From Prolixibacteraceae bacterium (GTDB lineage Bacteria > Bacteroidota > Bacteroidia > Bacteroidales > Prolixibacteraceae), in contig JAQUIJ010000007.1 of the NCBI GenBank assembly GCA_028683385.1, positions 1 through 64,000 on the forward strand: DNA of 64,000 nucleotides, given 5' to 3'. Below the pieces are notes generated by a model, which saw nothing but the letters and a program-made list of their open reading frames with translations, did no database searches and was not told the origin of the DNA. Of this stretch, positions 18,593 through 27,335 are shown piece by piece. How positions within the stretch are numbered: the first letter of the stretch is position 1; every line of letters starts with the position of its first letter. Position numbers and translations under genes: made by a program.

Positions 18593-18772
18593 CTAACTAA
18601 CTCTCAGAGAATAGAACTCCTCGAGACTTTGGTCGATAATGTCATCAACTTCCGTAAGAACATTAGATTTTGGTTTAAATCTAAAAGCATGGTCATCTTC
18701 TTGTTTCTGTCTTAAGACTTCACGAAGAAGATACATTGTTTTGATCATCTTTTTCAATCTGTCTTCTTTCAT
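18593..18772 (-). CDS. Small 59-aa protein of unknown function
   Basis: An ATG-started ORF of 59 codons that reads MKEDRLKKMIKTMYLLREVL at the N-terminus. It is predicted helical, basic in the first half and acidic towards the end (EVDDIIDQSLEEF). Support for its reality is natural amino-acid composition, an isolated position in a gap of about 800 bp, and a terminator immediately downstream on the same strand. It has no membrane segment and no Cys. It lies 88 bp downstream of mgsA and could be on that transcript. I recognise no family. Confidence 0.6.
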   Translation of the reverse strand: MKEDRLKKMIKTMYLLREVLRQKQEDDHAFRFKPKSNVLTEVDDIIDQSLEEFYSLRVS

Positions 18773-18860
18773 GGCTAAATTGTTTGTTTAACCAAAGCTA
18801 TGAAGTCAAATCGCCATACACAACTAAATAAGCTTACTATTCCATTAAAAAACAGTTAAT

Positions 18861-19337
18861 TTATTGGTTAAAATCAACATTTCTTTTGATGTATGTGCTG
18901 TAATCTTTCAGGATTGGATCATATTCCTGATGGAAAAGCTTAGATGAAATGATAAAATCGGCAGTTGAGCGGTTAGTTGCAGTTGGAATATTATAAAGCG
19001 TTGAAATTCGGAGTAAAGCCTTGACATCTACATCGTGAGGCTGAGGTTGCATGGGATCCCAAAAGAATATAAGCATATCAACCTTTTCTTCACAAATTAG
19101 TGCACCTAATTGTTGATCACCGCCAAGAGGCCCGGATTTCAATCGAGTAATTTCTGGTGGAATAACATCATTTTCCCGACATTTTTCCACGAGTGTTGCT
19201 TCGACCAAACTTCCTGTTGTGCCAGTGCATATGAGGCTATGCTGTATGAATTCTTTCCAATTCCAGGATACCCATTCAATCATATCTTTTTTACGATTGT
19301 CATGAGCTACTATTGCTATAACTTTTTTCTTTTTCAT
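18861..19337 (-). CDS. mgsA: Methylglyoxal synthase
   Basis: MgsA converts dihydroxyacetone phosphate to methylglyoxal and phosphate, a bypass of lower glycolysis when phosphate is short. The 158-aa length is typical. Signatures are the N-terminal strand VIAIVAHDNRKKDM, the phosphate-binding TGTTGS, and the catalytic segment KSGPLGGDQQLGALI containing the essential Asp. FFWDPMQPQPHDVDVKALLR is also family-specific. It is monocistronic or shares a transcript with the small ORF downstream. It should be a soluble homohexamer. Confidence 0.95.
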   Translation of the reverse strand: MKKKKVIAIVAHDNRKKDMIEWVSWNWKEFIQHSLICTGTTGSLVEATLVEKCRENDVIPPEITRLKSGPLGGDQQLGALICEEKVDMLIFFWDPMQPQPHDVDVKALLRISTLYNIPTATNRSTADFIISSKLFHQEYDPILKDYSTYIKRNVDFNQ

Positions 19338-19459
19338 TTCAATATGCTTAATTTTTTTATACTCGAAAAACGGACTAGTGCAAATATAAAGTTATTTGAC
19401 CATACCTTTTGCTGTAGGCCTCCGATTCAAAAGACAGATCCACATTAGATACTAAAAAA

Positions 19460-19490
19460 TAAGGGCATGATGTTAATAATCATGCCCTTA
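19460..19490 (-). terminator. Terminator after the flavodoxin gene
   Basis: TAAGGGCATGAT (19460-19471) and ATCATGCCCTTA (19479-19490) form a perfect 12-bp stem with a seven-base loop. On the minus strand it runs into TTTTTT. It ends the E2-E1-flavodoxin transcription unit, 22 bp after the flavodoxin stop. Confidence 0.9.
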
Positions 19491-19512
19491 TACTTAAATT
19501 AAAAAATGTTTA

Positions 19513-20022
19513 TCAACTAAATTGTGATTTCAAGTCAGTGACCCATTTCTCAATTCGTTCCTTTGATTGACGGGGCTGAGTCTCCTGATCAAGAACCAAT
19601 CCCATAAATTTATCTTCAACTAAAGCTCTCGAGGATTCATATTTGTAACCTTCGGCTGAGGTAAATCCAACAAGCTTAGCTCCTCTTTCCTGAACCAATT
19701 CACCCATAATTCCTACGGCATCACCAAAATTCTCAGGGTATTCAACCTGATTTCCCAGGCCGAAAATTGCAATCGTTTTGCCTTTTAAATTTAAGTCTTC
19801 CAATGCAGGGACAAACTCGTCCCAGTAGTTTGGCAATTCACCGTCAAACCAAGTAGGAACTCCAAGAATCAGATTAGTAAACGAAAGGAATAACTCTTCT
19901 GTTAATTCTTCCGCATTAACCTTTACAATGTTAAAATCCGAACCAAAAGCTTCTATTATTTTTTCAGCAGCTTTGGCCGTCTTTGTTGAATTAAAACTAT
20001 AGAATATGCCTGTTTTATTCAT
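19513..20022 (-). CDS. fldA: Flavodoxin
   Basis: The 169-aa product is a long-chain flavodoxin, a small FMN-binding electron carrier. The FMN phosphate loop lies in GIFYSFNSTKTAKAAEKI (residues 4-21). GVPTWFDGELPNYWDEF carries the aromatic residue stacking on FMN, and IFGLGNQVEYPENFGDA is the 90s-type loop. I choose ATG at 20022; a longer in-frame extension to 20172 overlaps the upstream gene and is not flavodoxin-like. It starts 13 bp after the E1 stop, so it is co-transcribed with the 2-oxoacid dehydrogenase. That pairing is unusual, since E3 uses NAD. Confidence 0.92.
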   Translation of the reverse strand: MNKTGIFYSFNSTKTAKAAEKIIEAFGSDFNIVKVNAEELTEELFLSFTNLILGVPTWFDGELPNYWDEFVPALEDLNLKGKTIAIFGLGNQVEYPENFGDAVGIMGELVQERGAKLVGFTSAEGYKYESSRALVEDKFMGLVLDQETQPRQSKERIEKWVTDLKSQFS

Positions 20023-20035
20023 GATTGATATGTTT

Positions 20036-22078
20036 TTAGTAGGCCAAAATTTCTTTGGCTGTATTGTAAATCTTTTCGGTATTTGGCAGTATGATCCTTT
20101 CAAATGAACGATGAAATCCGACTGGAGTAAAAGATGAACCAACACGTTTAACAGGTCCGTCGAGGTACTCAAAAGCTTCTTCCATGATCATGGAAGCTAC
20201 TTCTGCACCAAAACCAGAGTGAACTTTATCTTCATGAACAACCATCACTTTCCCGATTCTCTTAACTGAATTCAGAATTGTTTCCTTATCAAGCGGAATC
20301 AACGAACGAAGATCGATTACTTCAACTGAAGCTCCTTCTTTTGACAACTTTTCAGCCGCTTCGAGACACATATGTGTCGTGTTTCCATATGTAATCATCA
20401 CTAAATCTTCTCCGTCACGACGAATTCGTGCTTTACCAAAAGGAACTTCAAAATCATCGGGAATCACAGTTGCAGCTTTTGGGTCATTGTAAAGTGCTTT
20501 GGGTTCCATAAACATGGTCATACCTCTTGATCTAATGGCAGTTCGTAAAAGTCCTGCAGCATCGTCAGCAAAAGATGGATATACAATCCGAACCCCTGGA
20601 ATTGATGCTAAAGATCCCTCAATGTTCTGCGAATGGTATAATCCTCCGCCAATGTAGCCGCCCGACGCAAGCCGGATGGTGACATTTGGAGTAAATTTTC
20701 CGTTCGATCTCCAATAATCATGACTGGAATCGACATATTGCTCCATAGCAGGCCAAAAATAGTCGGCAAACTCCGCCCCTTCAATTACAATCCTGATTTT
20801 TTCATTATACCGCGACATCCCGTTTGCAGTTCCGACGATGAAGTCTTCAGCGATTGGGGCATTAAACACCCTTTTGGGGCCAAATTCCTGCTGCAATCCC
20901 TTTGATACGTTAAAGATACCACCCTTGTCTTTATTAGCCATATCCTGACCCCAAATAAAGGTATCCGGATTCAGCTTGAATTCTGCTTTAATTGTTTCAT
21001 TAAGTGCGGTAATCAGCTTTTTCTTTTCACCTGTATCCTGGTGTATTCCTTCAGGATATTTTTGTGAAATATAAGGTTCTGGAAGAACAAAGTCCAGATA
21101 GGTATTCGGATCTGGATCCGGAGCCTTTAATGCAAGCTTGTGAGCCTCTTTAAGCTCAATTTTAGCCTCATTTTCGATGCTTTCAAGTTCTTCAGGAGTA
21201 AATCGTTCGTAACGGATCAACATTCTTTTATACTTGAATAACGGGTCATATTCCTGAACATAGTTCCGTTCATCCTCCGACCGGTATAATTCGTGTCGAT
21301 CCGAATTGGAATGAGAATGAATGCGAATACAGTTTGCCTGAACCATTACTGGCATTCCGGTTTCTAACGCGTGCTTTTTGGCTTCGTGCATGGCATTCAT
21401 CGAATCGAAAACATCTTTTCCGTTGCAATGTATAATCCGGAGGTTTTTAAATCCAGTGAAATTATTAGCAACCTTCCGGTTTGCTGTTTGATCTTTCTTC
21501 GGAACAGAAATCCCGAAGCCATTATCCTGAATTGCAAAAATAACGGGTAATTTTTCTTTGGAAGCGCCATTGATGGCTTCATAAACGAATCCTTCTGACA
21601 AGGAAGATTCGCCTTGTACACTAATTGCAACAGCTTTTTCTCCGTAATATTTAATAGCTCGCGCAACTCCAACAGCATGCAACGTGTGATTTCCAGTTAA
21701 GGAGGAAACGTTGTGCATGTTCCATGCCGGTTTGGCGAAGTGATTCGACATGTGGCGACCACCGCTGGATGGATCCGTAGCTTTTGAAATTCCATTCAGG
21801 ATAATTTCTTCGGCAGTCAATCCGCATGACAAAGCTGTCAGCAAATCTCGGTAATACAAAAAAATATGATCTACCTCTTTTTCAAAGGTTTGACCGATTG
21901 CCAACTGGATTCCATCATGACCAGCATATGGTGCATGATACGACCAACCAATGGCTTGTTTCAGGTAATTCGGAGCTTTTTCATCAATAGCCCGGCCAAG
22001 AGTCATCAGCCGGTACCATTTTTCAAGTATTTCTTTAGGGGTTGTTTTTACCGAAAATACTTTAGGAACTGTAGTCAT
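20036..22078 (-). CDS. Branched-chain 2-oxoacid dehydrogenase E1, alpha-beta fusion
   Basis: The 680-aa protein fuses both E1 chains of a thiamine-diphosphate-dependent 2-oxoacid dehydrogenase. Residues about 1-330 are the alpha part, with GGRHMSNHF and the diphosphate-binding QGESSLSEG...DNGFGIS. Residues about 345-680 are the beta part, with GANGMS-like GTANGMSRYN, RLASGGYIGGG and HEDKVHSGFG. It decarboxylates a branched-chain or related 2-oxoacid and acylates the E2 lipoyl group. Fused E1 is common in Bacteroidota. E2 is 23 bp upstream; no E3 (dihydrolipoyl dehydrogenase) is in the window. Substrate is inferred from similarity to 2-oxoisovalerate enzymes. Confidence 0.9.
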   Translation of the reverse strand: MTTVPKVFSVKTTPKEILEKWYRLMTLGRAIDEKAPNYLKQAIGWSYHAPYAGHDGIQLAIGQTFEKEVDHIFLYYRDLLTALSCGLTAEEIILNGISKATDPSSGGRHMSNHFAKPAWNMHNVSSLTGNHTLHAVGVARAIKYYGEKAVAISVQGESSLSEGFVYEAINGASKEKLPVIFAIQDNGFGISVPKKDQTANRKVANNFTGFKNLRIIHCNGKDVFDSMNAMHEAKKHALETGMPVMVQANCIRIHSHSNSDRHELYRSEDERNYVQEYDPLFKYKRMLIRYERFTPEELESIENEAKIELKEAHKLALKAPDPDPNTYLDFVLPEPYISQKYPEGIHQDTGEKKKLITALNETIKAEFKLNPDTFIWGQDMANKDKGGIFNVSKGLQQEFGPKRVFNAPIAEDFIVGTANGMSRYNEKIRIVIEGAEFADYFWPAMEQYVDSSHDYWRSNGKFTPNVTIRLASGGYIGGGLYHSQNIEGSLASIPGVRIVYPSFADDAAGLLRTAIRSRGMTMFMEPKALYNDPKAATVIPDDFEVPFGKARIRRDGEDLVMITYGNTTHMCLEAAEKLSKEGASVEVIDLRSLIPLDKETILNSVKRIGKVMVVHEDKVHSGFGAEVASMIMEEAFEYLDGPVKRVGSSFTPVGFHRSFERIILPNTEKIYNTAKEILAY

Positions 22079-22101
22079 ATATCTGAGTTTATTTTTTGAG
22101 T

Positions 22102-23442
22102 TTACACTTCGCGATCAATACTGAATTCTTCAAGAACATCTGCTATTCGCCGCAAGAAAGCCCCGCCCAATGCGCCGTCTATAATTCTGTGATCATATGA
22201 TAAAGAGAGGAACATTTTGTGCCGTACAACAATTGCATCGCCTGTCGGAGTTTCCATTACTGCAGGTTTTTTCTCGATACTTCCAGTTGCAAGAATGGCA
22301 ACTTGTGGTTGATTGATGATTGGTGTTCCGATCAAATTGCGGAATGAGCCAAAGTTAGTTATCGTGAAAGTTCCGCCCTGATAATCTTCAACACCAAGTT
22401 TATTTTTGCGCGCGGCTTCAGCCAATTGATTCATATTTTTCGTCAATCCAACCAGATTTTTTTGTTCAGCATTTTTTATGACGGGAACTACCAGGTTACC
22501 ATCAGGTTTGGCTACAGCAACAGCAATGTTAATATCCTTGTGCATAATGATTTTATATCCGTCAACTGAAGAATTCAGTAATGGAAATTCAGTTATTGCA
22601 CGAGCCACAGCTTCAATAAATACAGGCATATAAGTAATCTTATCACCATATTTCGAAGCAAACTCATCTTTCACTTTGGTTCTCCATAAAACGAGGTTGG
22701 TCACATCGGCTTCAACCACTGCCGTAACGTGTGGCGAAACCTGTTTCGACATCACCATGTGATCGGCAATAATTTTACGAACCCGATCCATTTCAATAAT
22801 CTGATCGCTTGTACCCACCGGAACAGAAACTTTTGCCGGTGCGGGTGCCGGTGTTTCTTTAGCCTGAACATTTGGAACAGAAGGAGTTTTTACACTATTT
22901 CCACTTTTCCGGGCTTCAATGTAGTTCAGTATATCTTTTTTCTGGAGGCGGTTATTTAGTCCAGATCCTTCAATTGTCTCAAGTTCGGTTAAACTTACCT
23001 GTTCTGAATTGGCAATTGAAAGCACAAGTGGTGAGTAAAAACGTGTAGCTTTTGTTTCATCACTTTGAACAACAGGCTTTGATTCACTGGCTTGAGTAGT
23101 TGAACTAACAGTAACTGGTTCGGCTTTTGCTTTTTGCTCCTGAACTTTAGACTTTTCAGGTTCGGCTACAACTTCATTCGTTTTTTCCGATGAGTCGTCA
23201 TCTTCTGTAGTTATAATCGCAACGATTTCACCTACAGGAACCAAAGCATTAAGCGGATAAAATATCTTTTTTATAAAGCCATCAACAGGCGATGGAATTT
23301 CGGAGTCAACTTTATCGGTTGCAACCTCAAAAAGAGGTTCGTCTTCTTCAATTCGATCGCCTTCTTTAACAAACCATTTTGTGATGGTAGCTTCCTGAAC
23401 ACTTTCACCCAATTTAGGCATCTGGATTTTAAATTCTGACAT
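22102..23442 (-). CDS. 2-oxoacid dehydrogenase E2, dihydrolipoamide acyltransferase
   Basis: The 446-aa core of the complex has one N-terminal lipoyl domain with modified Lys44 in EVATDKVDSEIPSP. An Ala/Pro/Lys/Val-rich linker follows, then a peripheral-subunit-binding domain (about 132-172, FYSPLVLSIANSE), a second flexible linker, and the catalytic acetyltransferase domain with SYDHRIIDGA near the C-terminus. It transfers the acyl group from E1 to CoA. It is the first gene of the E2-E1-flavodoxin operon, and the upstream 200 bp is AT-rich and should hold the promoter. Specificity (branched-chain rather than pyruvate) is inferred from its E1 partner. Confidence 0.93.
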   Translation of the reverse strand: MSEFKIQMPKLGESVQEATITKWFVKEGDRIEEDEPLFEVATDKVDSEIPSPVDGFIKKIFYPLNALVPVGEIVAIITTEDDDSSEKTNEVVAEPEKSKVQEQKAKAEPVTVSSTTQASESKPVVQSDETKATRFYSPLVLSIANSEQVSLTELETIEGSGLNNRLQKKDILNYIEARKSGNSVKTPSVPNVQAKETPAPAPAKVSVPVGTSDQIIEMDRVRKIIADHMVMSKQVSPHVTAVVEADVTNLVLWRTKVKDEFASKYGDKITYMPVFIEAVARAITEFPLLNSSVDGYKIIMHKDINIAVAVAKPDGNLVVPVIKNAEQKNLVGLTKNMNQLAEAARKNKLGVEDYQGGTFTITNFGSFRNLIGTPIINQPQVAILATGSIEKKPAVMETPTGDAIVVRHKMFLSLSYDHRIIDGALGGAFLRRIADVLEEFSIDREV

Positions 23443-23645
23443 ACTTTTCTTATATTATTTAACATTTATAAATTCTAGTTTTCAGACAAACTAACAAGAT
23501 ATAGATTGAAAAGTTCAGTATTTAAAAGCCAATCTTTTTAGCTGAAAATGTATTTTGCTCTTTGAATGATACTTAGTTACAGATTAAATGGTAAATAATA
23601 GATACGCAAGTCCGTATTTTCTTTTTATGAGTTTTGTTGAAAGCA

Positions 23646-23679
23646 AAAAAGGATGAACCGTTGTGGGTTCATCCTTTTT
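23646..23679. terminator. Bidirectional terminator
   Basis: AAAAAGGATGAACC (23646-23659) and GGTTCATCCTTTTT (23666-23679) form a 14-bp stem with a six-base loop. On the minus strand it ends the pyrK-pyrD-hydrolase unit, lying 20 bp after the hydrolase stop. Confidence 0.9.
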
Positions 23680-23698
23680 CAATATTTTAAAATTCCAT

Positions 23699-25006
23699 CT
23701 ATTTTAAATTCTTAGGCGGCTCATATTTGAAGAGGTCTTTTTTGGGCCACGAAGTAATTTTCTTTTCAATTTGCCTCATCATGTAATCGACGTATGCAGG
23801 TAATCGTGGACCTTTCCAACTGCTTGAGTTGATAATAATTACCCAGCCAAATCCATTGCTTTGCCGTTTTACGATTGCCGAAGTTCCGGCCATGCTGCCT
23901 GTTCTGATCCAGTCGCCATTTTTCTTTATAACTTTCCAGCCCAGAGGGCCTTTGAAATCTTTATTCACAACCATCTGATCAATCAAATGACCCGAAATCA
24001 TATCGGGTACACTTCTGAAGCCGTCGATTAAAACCATAAGTTTGGCCAATTCAACGGAAGAGGCAATCCATCCGCCAGCCGAACTAAGCAATTCAATTGG
24101 ATTACCTCCGTATGGCTTTGGAACCATCGTTCCTGAACCGTCAAACGAAGGTATCATTGGACTATCTTCAGCTTCGTAATATTTTACTTCATTTATTCTT
24201 CTATCAGCCAAATAACTTCGACCAATGTGCATATCCAGGATTCCCTGAGGTTTTAATACATCGTTAATCACAAAATCCTCGTATTTTTTTCCTGAAGCTG
24301 CTTCGATTACTTTGCTCAGGAACATGTAACCCATGTTCGAATACGATGAACGTTTGCCTGGCTCAAAATGCAATTTACGGGTGGCTACAAAACGACAATA
24401 TGAATCCATAGTTGCGGCTCCGGTTTCACCTGTTTTTTCCAGCACTACCAATGAATTAAATGCTGGGTCACCGTATGTTAGGGTCCAGCCTCCTGCATGA
24501 GCAAGTAAATGCCTTACAGTAATGTTATAGAGCCGTTTATCAACTACTTTATTAAAAATCGAATCTTTTAAAATAGCTTTTGGCCCAAATACTTTCGAAT
24601 CTAGCGATATGACCTTTTTCTCAACTAATTTCATAATTGCCACAGCAGTAATAAGCTTACTTACACTGGCAATCCGAAATAGATTCCCGGGAGTTACGAC
24701 AGTCTTTGCTTCAACATCCGAATATCCGTAACCATGTGCAAAAACCAGCTTACCATCCTTTACAATGGCCATGGTCATTCCGGCTAAATTCCACTGTTTC
24801 AGAAAATCATCAGCTTTTTTAGCAATAAAACTGCTTCCTGAGAAGTCGGATAATTCGTTTGATATTTTGAAGTTTAAACTATTTTTATCTACCTCCTGAA
24901 CCTTTTTTGGTACTTCAACGGGCTTCGTGGTATTGTTTGTGTTTGTACATTGACTAAAAATCAGAGCGAAAATCAGGCTATAACTAATAGTTTTTAAAGT
25001 GTACAT
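23699..25006 (-). CDS. Serine-hydrolase lipoprotein of the beta-lactamase/PBP fold
   Basis: The product (about 435 aa from the ATG at 25006) is a class C beta-lactamase-like esterase or peptidase. Motifs are SVSK (the catalytic Ser-x-x-Lys in RIASVSKLITAVA), YSNMGY (Tyr-x-Asn) and a late GSMAGT in place of the KTG box. The N-terminus is a lipoprotein signal (MYTLKTISYSLIFALIFSQC), so it is probably anchored in the envelope. An upstream in-frame ATG at 25030 overlaps the pyrD stop, but the signal peptide starts better at 25006. It follows pyrD closely and may be co-transcribed. The substrate cannot be predicted. Confidence 0.85.
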   Translation of the reverse strand: MYTLKTISYSLIFALIFSQCTNTNNTTKPVEVPKKVQEVDKNSLNFKISNELSDFSGSSFIAKKADDFLKQWNLAGMTMAIVKDGKLVFAHGYGYSDVEAKTVVTPGNLFRIASVSKLITAVAIMKLVEKKVISLDSKVFGPKAILKDSIFNKVVDKRLYNITVRHLLAHAGGWTLTYGDPAFNSLVVLEKTGETGAATMDSYCRFVATRKLHFEPGKRSSYSNMGYMFLSKVIEAASGKKYEDFVINDVLKPQGILDMHIGRSYLADRRINEVKYYEAEDSPMIPSFDGSGTMVPKPYGGNPIELLSSAGGWIASSVELAKLMVLIDGFRSVPDMISGHLIDQMVVNKDFKGPLGWKVIKKNGDWIRTGSMAGTSAIVKRQSNGFGWVIIINSSSWKGPRLPAYVDYMMRQIEKKITSWPKKDLFKYEPPKNLK

Positions 25007-25023
25007 ATGTGTCTTTGAGTAAT

Positions 25024-25935
25024 TCAGCATTGTAAACTTCCAATTATTTCGTTAACAGACTGAATTTTATGTCGTTCCATGTATTGAGTAATGCCATCAA
25101 TAATCTGAACCGGGATTGTTGGGTCGATAAAAAGTGCGGTACCAACCTGAATTGCTGAGGCTCCTGCAATCATAAACTCAATCGCATCTGTTGCATTCAT
25201 GATGCCTCCCATTCCGATAACAGGAATTTTTACGGCATTATAAACCTGCCACACCATTCTGATGGCGATTGGTTTTACTGCGGGGCCCGATAATCCTCCG
25301 GTAATAGTTGAAAGTACAGGTTTTCTGGCTTCGGCATTTACAGCCATCCCAAGTAAAGTATTAATTAATGAAACACTATCAGCACCTTGTCCTTCTACGG
25401 CTTTTGCAATTTCGGCAATGCTGGTAACGTTAGGCGATAATTTTACAATTAAGGTTTTACTATAAACTTTTCTTACGGCTTTAACCACTGCTTCGGCTGA
25501 AGGACAGCTAATACCAAATGCCATTCCACCTTCCTTAACATTGGGGCAACTGATATTCAATTCAATGGCTGGTATTCTATCCAGTTCATTTAATCGTTCA
25601 GTTAATGCCACATATTCTTCAATCGTAGAGCCATTTACATTTACAATCAAATGTGTGTCGAGATCTTTTATCCTTGGATAGATATTAGCTATAAAATTAT
25701 CTACACCCTTATTTTGAAGCCCAACAGCATTCAACATTCCTGAAGGAGTCTCGGCCATTCTTGGATATGCATTTCCCTCGCGGTGTTTTAAGGTAGTTCC
25801 TTTAACTACTAGTCCCCCAAGTCTCGACAAATCAAAAAAGTCAGCAATTTCTTCACCAAACCCACAAGTGCCAGAGGCTGTCATAACCGGATTTTTTAAA
25901 TCCAGATTATGAATCTTTATTCCTAAATCTACCAT
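25024..25935 (-). CDS. pyrD: Dihydroorotate dehydrogenase B, catalytic subunit
   Basis: This FMN enzyme oxidises dihydroorotate to orotate in pyrimidine synthesis. The 303-aa protein is of class 1[16 protein letters not shown] near the N-terminus, active-site Cys in [12 protein letters not shown], and phosphate-binding [15 protein letters not shown] and [10 protein letters not shown]. Its partner PyrK is directly upstream and overlaps the start by 7 bp, which indicates translational coupling and supports NAD as the final electron acceptor. Confidence 0.96.
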   Translation of the reverse strand: MVDLGIKIHNLDLKNPVMTASGTCGFGEEIADFFDLSRLGGLVVKGTTLKHREGNAYPRMAETPSGMLNAVGLQNKGVDNFIANIYPRIKDLDTHLIVNVNGSTIEEYVALTERLNELDRIPAIELNISCPNVKEGGMAFGISCPSAEAVVKAVRKVYSKTLIVKLSPNVTSIAEIAKAVEGQGADSVSLINTLLGMAVNAEARKPVLSTITGGLSGPAVKPIAIRMVWQVYNAVKIPVIGMGGIMNATDAIEFMIAGASAIQVGTALFIDPTIPVQIIDGITQYMERHKIQSVNEIIGSLQC

Positions 25936-26708
25936 TTCAGATCGTTTACATTAAATACGGGTCCATCAGTACAAACACATTTATGCCCAGCTTTGGTATC
26001 TTCAACACAACACAAGCAAACGCCAAAACCACATGCCATCATGTTTTCAAGCGAAACTTCGCAAAATATATTTTTTTCGATAGCTGTTCGTCCAATCGAT
26101 TTCATCATCAAATCGGGCCCACACGTATATATTTTACTAAACTGAGTCAATTGGTCTGTAAAAACCGGATGATTGGTAACATATCCTTTTTCGCCAAGCG
26201 ATCCGTCTTCGGTTGTGAAGAAAAAATTACCATACGGTTGATAAGCTGTTATATCAATGTGGTCAGATGAAGACCTGGCGCCAATGAGTACGGCAACGTT
26301 GGCCGGATCTAATCCACATATTTTAGAAAGAAATAGCATGGGAGCAACTCCACTTCCGCCTCCTATTAATAAGATCTTATCCTTTTTATCGGGTAATGTG
26401 AACGATCTTCCTAGTGGAAATATAGCACTGATCTTTTGTCCCTCCTTGGCTTCAGTTAGTTTACGGGAGCCCCTTCCCAAGATTTTAACCAGTAATGATA
26501 TGGTTTGTTTTTCGTAATCAACATCCAAAACTGAAAAAGGCCGGCGTAGAAAAATTTCTGTTGCCTCCTTTATTTCAACATTGATAAACTGCCCTGGAAA
26601 AATATCAGAAACAGTGATAGGAGATTGAAGTATAAGAATAAAATTATCTTTATTAAGTTGCTTATTTTTAAGCAATAAGAAGTCAATTACCGTCTTTTTC
26701 ATGCACAT
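25929..26708 (-). CDS. pyrK: Dihydroorotate dehydrogenase electron-transfer subunit
   Basis: PyrK carries electrons from the PyrD FMN through FAD and a [2Fe-2S] cluster to NAD. The 259-aa protein has an FAD-binding beta-barrel ([10 protein letters not shown]), a nucleotide-binding fold ([17 protein letters not shown]) and a C-terminal four-Cys cluster motif ([14 protein letters not shown]...[11 protein letters not shown]). It overlaps pyrD by 7 bp. The start may be ATG 26708 or, two codons later, ATG 26702. Confidence 0.95.
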   Translation of the reverse strand: MCMKKTVIDFLLLKNKQLNKDNFILILQSPITVSDIFPGQFINVEIKEATEIFLRRPFSVLDVDYEKQTISLLVKILGRGSRKLTEAKEGQKISAIFPLGRSFTLPDKKDKILLIGGGSGVAPMLFLSKICGLDPANVAVLIGARSSSDHIDITAYQPYGNFFFTTEDGSLGEKGYVTNHPVFTDQLTQFSKIYTCGPDLMMKSIGRTAIEKNIFCEVSLENMMACGFGVCLCCVEDTKAGHKCVCTDGPVFNVNDLKW

Positions 26709-26738
26709 GAATTTGCCGGCAAAGATAGTCTAAAAAAC

Positions 26739-27236
26739 TTACAGGGAAGGATAATAAACCTTAAATGTTTGGTCTTTGAAGAAAACAATTAGCCGTTCAA
26801 TTGGCTTTTCAGGACTAAAAAATTGATCCTGAATGGTATTGTCAGTTGCTTTTTTTTCGATTGGTGGAGGGGGCGTAATTATTTCCTTGGTTTCAACGAA
26901 AGCTTGTTCATTAATCGTTGGTTTTACCTCAATCGTTGGTTTTACCTCCTCTTTCTCTGGTAAAGGACTTTGAGTCGTTACAGGTTGTTCTGTTAGTTGA
27001 TCAAAAAGGGTTCTGTTCTTAGTCGAAGATTCAACCATTGGGCCGGTTCCGAGTAGGAGCCATTTTGCATTCAGGTCAGGATATACCTGAAGCATTTTTT
27101 CGATAAACTGAAAACTTGGTTTATTTCTGCTTTTCAGAACATGAGTAACATTTGACCGCTGCACGCCAATTGTGTCGGCAAGTTCAGAAGGAGAAATTCC
27201 TTTGTACTCCATGAATTTTCTGATCCGGTCTTCCAT
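26739..27236 (-). CDS. XRE-family HTH regulator with a Pro/Glu-rich linker
   Basis: The N-terminal 60 residues are a Cro/C1-type HTH (GISPSELADTIGVQRSNVTHVL). A disordered Pro/Thr/Glu/Lys linker follows, then a short hydrophobic C-terminal tail (PIERLIVFFKDQTFKVYYPSL) found in related Bacteroidota regulators. I choose ATG 27236 (MEDRIRKF) over 27260, because the HTH starts there. The linker contains a perfect 18-bp tandem duplication (26913-26930, 26931-26948) encoding VKPTIE twice. Paired inverted sites upstream of the gene suggest autoregulation. The targets are unknown; it lies 30 bp upstream of pyrK in the same direction. Confidence 0.8.
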   Translation of the reverse strand: MEDRIRKFMEYKGISPSELADTIGVQRSNVTHVLKSRNKPSFQFIEKMLQVYPDLNAKWLLLGTGPMVESSTKNRTLFDQLTEQPVTTQSPLPEKEEVKPTIEVKPTINEQAFVETKEIITPPPPIEKKATDNTIQDQFFSPEKPIERLIVFFKDQTFKVYYPSL

Positions 27237-27250
27237 TGATATGTAAATTT

Positions 27251-27335
27251 TGCAATACACAAATGTAATACATAAATTTTAAATATTCATTCAATATTGG
27301 CAATTTAGCAAAGTTACATTTGTTACTTTATTGCA
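27251..27335. promoter_or_regulatory. Paired inverted operator-like sites upstream of the XRE gene
   Basis: TGCAATA-1 nt-ACAAATGTAA at 27251-27268 is mirrored by TTACATTTGT-5 nt-TATTGCA at 27314-27335. The two composite half-sites face each other across about 45 bp, just upstream of the XRE start codon. This arrangement fits a looping or cooperative operator for the regulator; binding is inferred. Confidence 0.5.
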
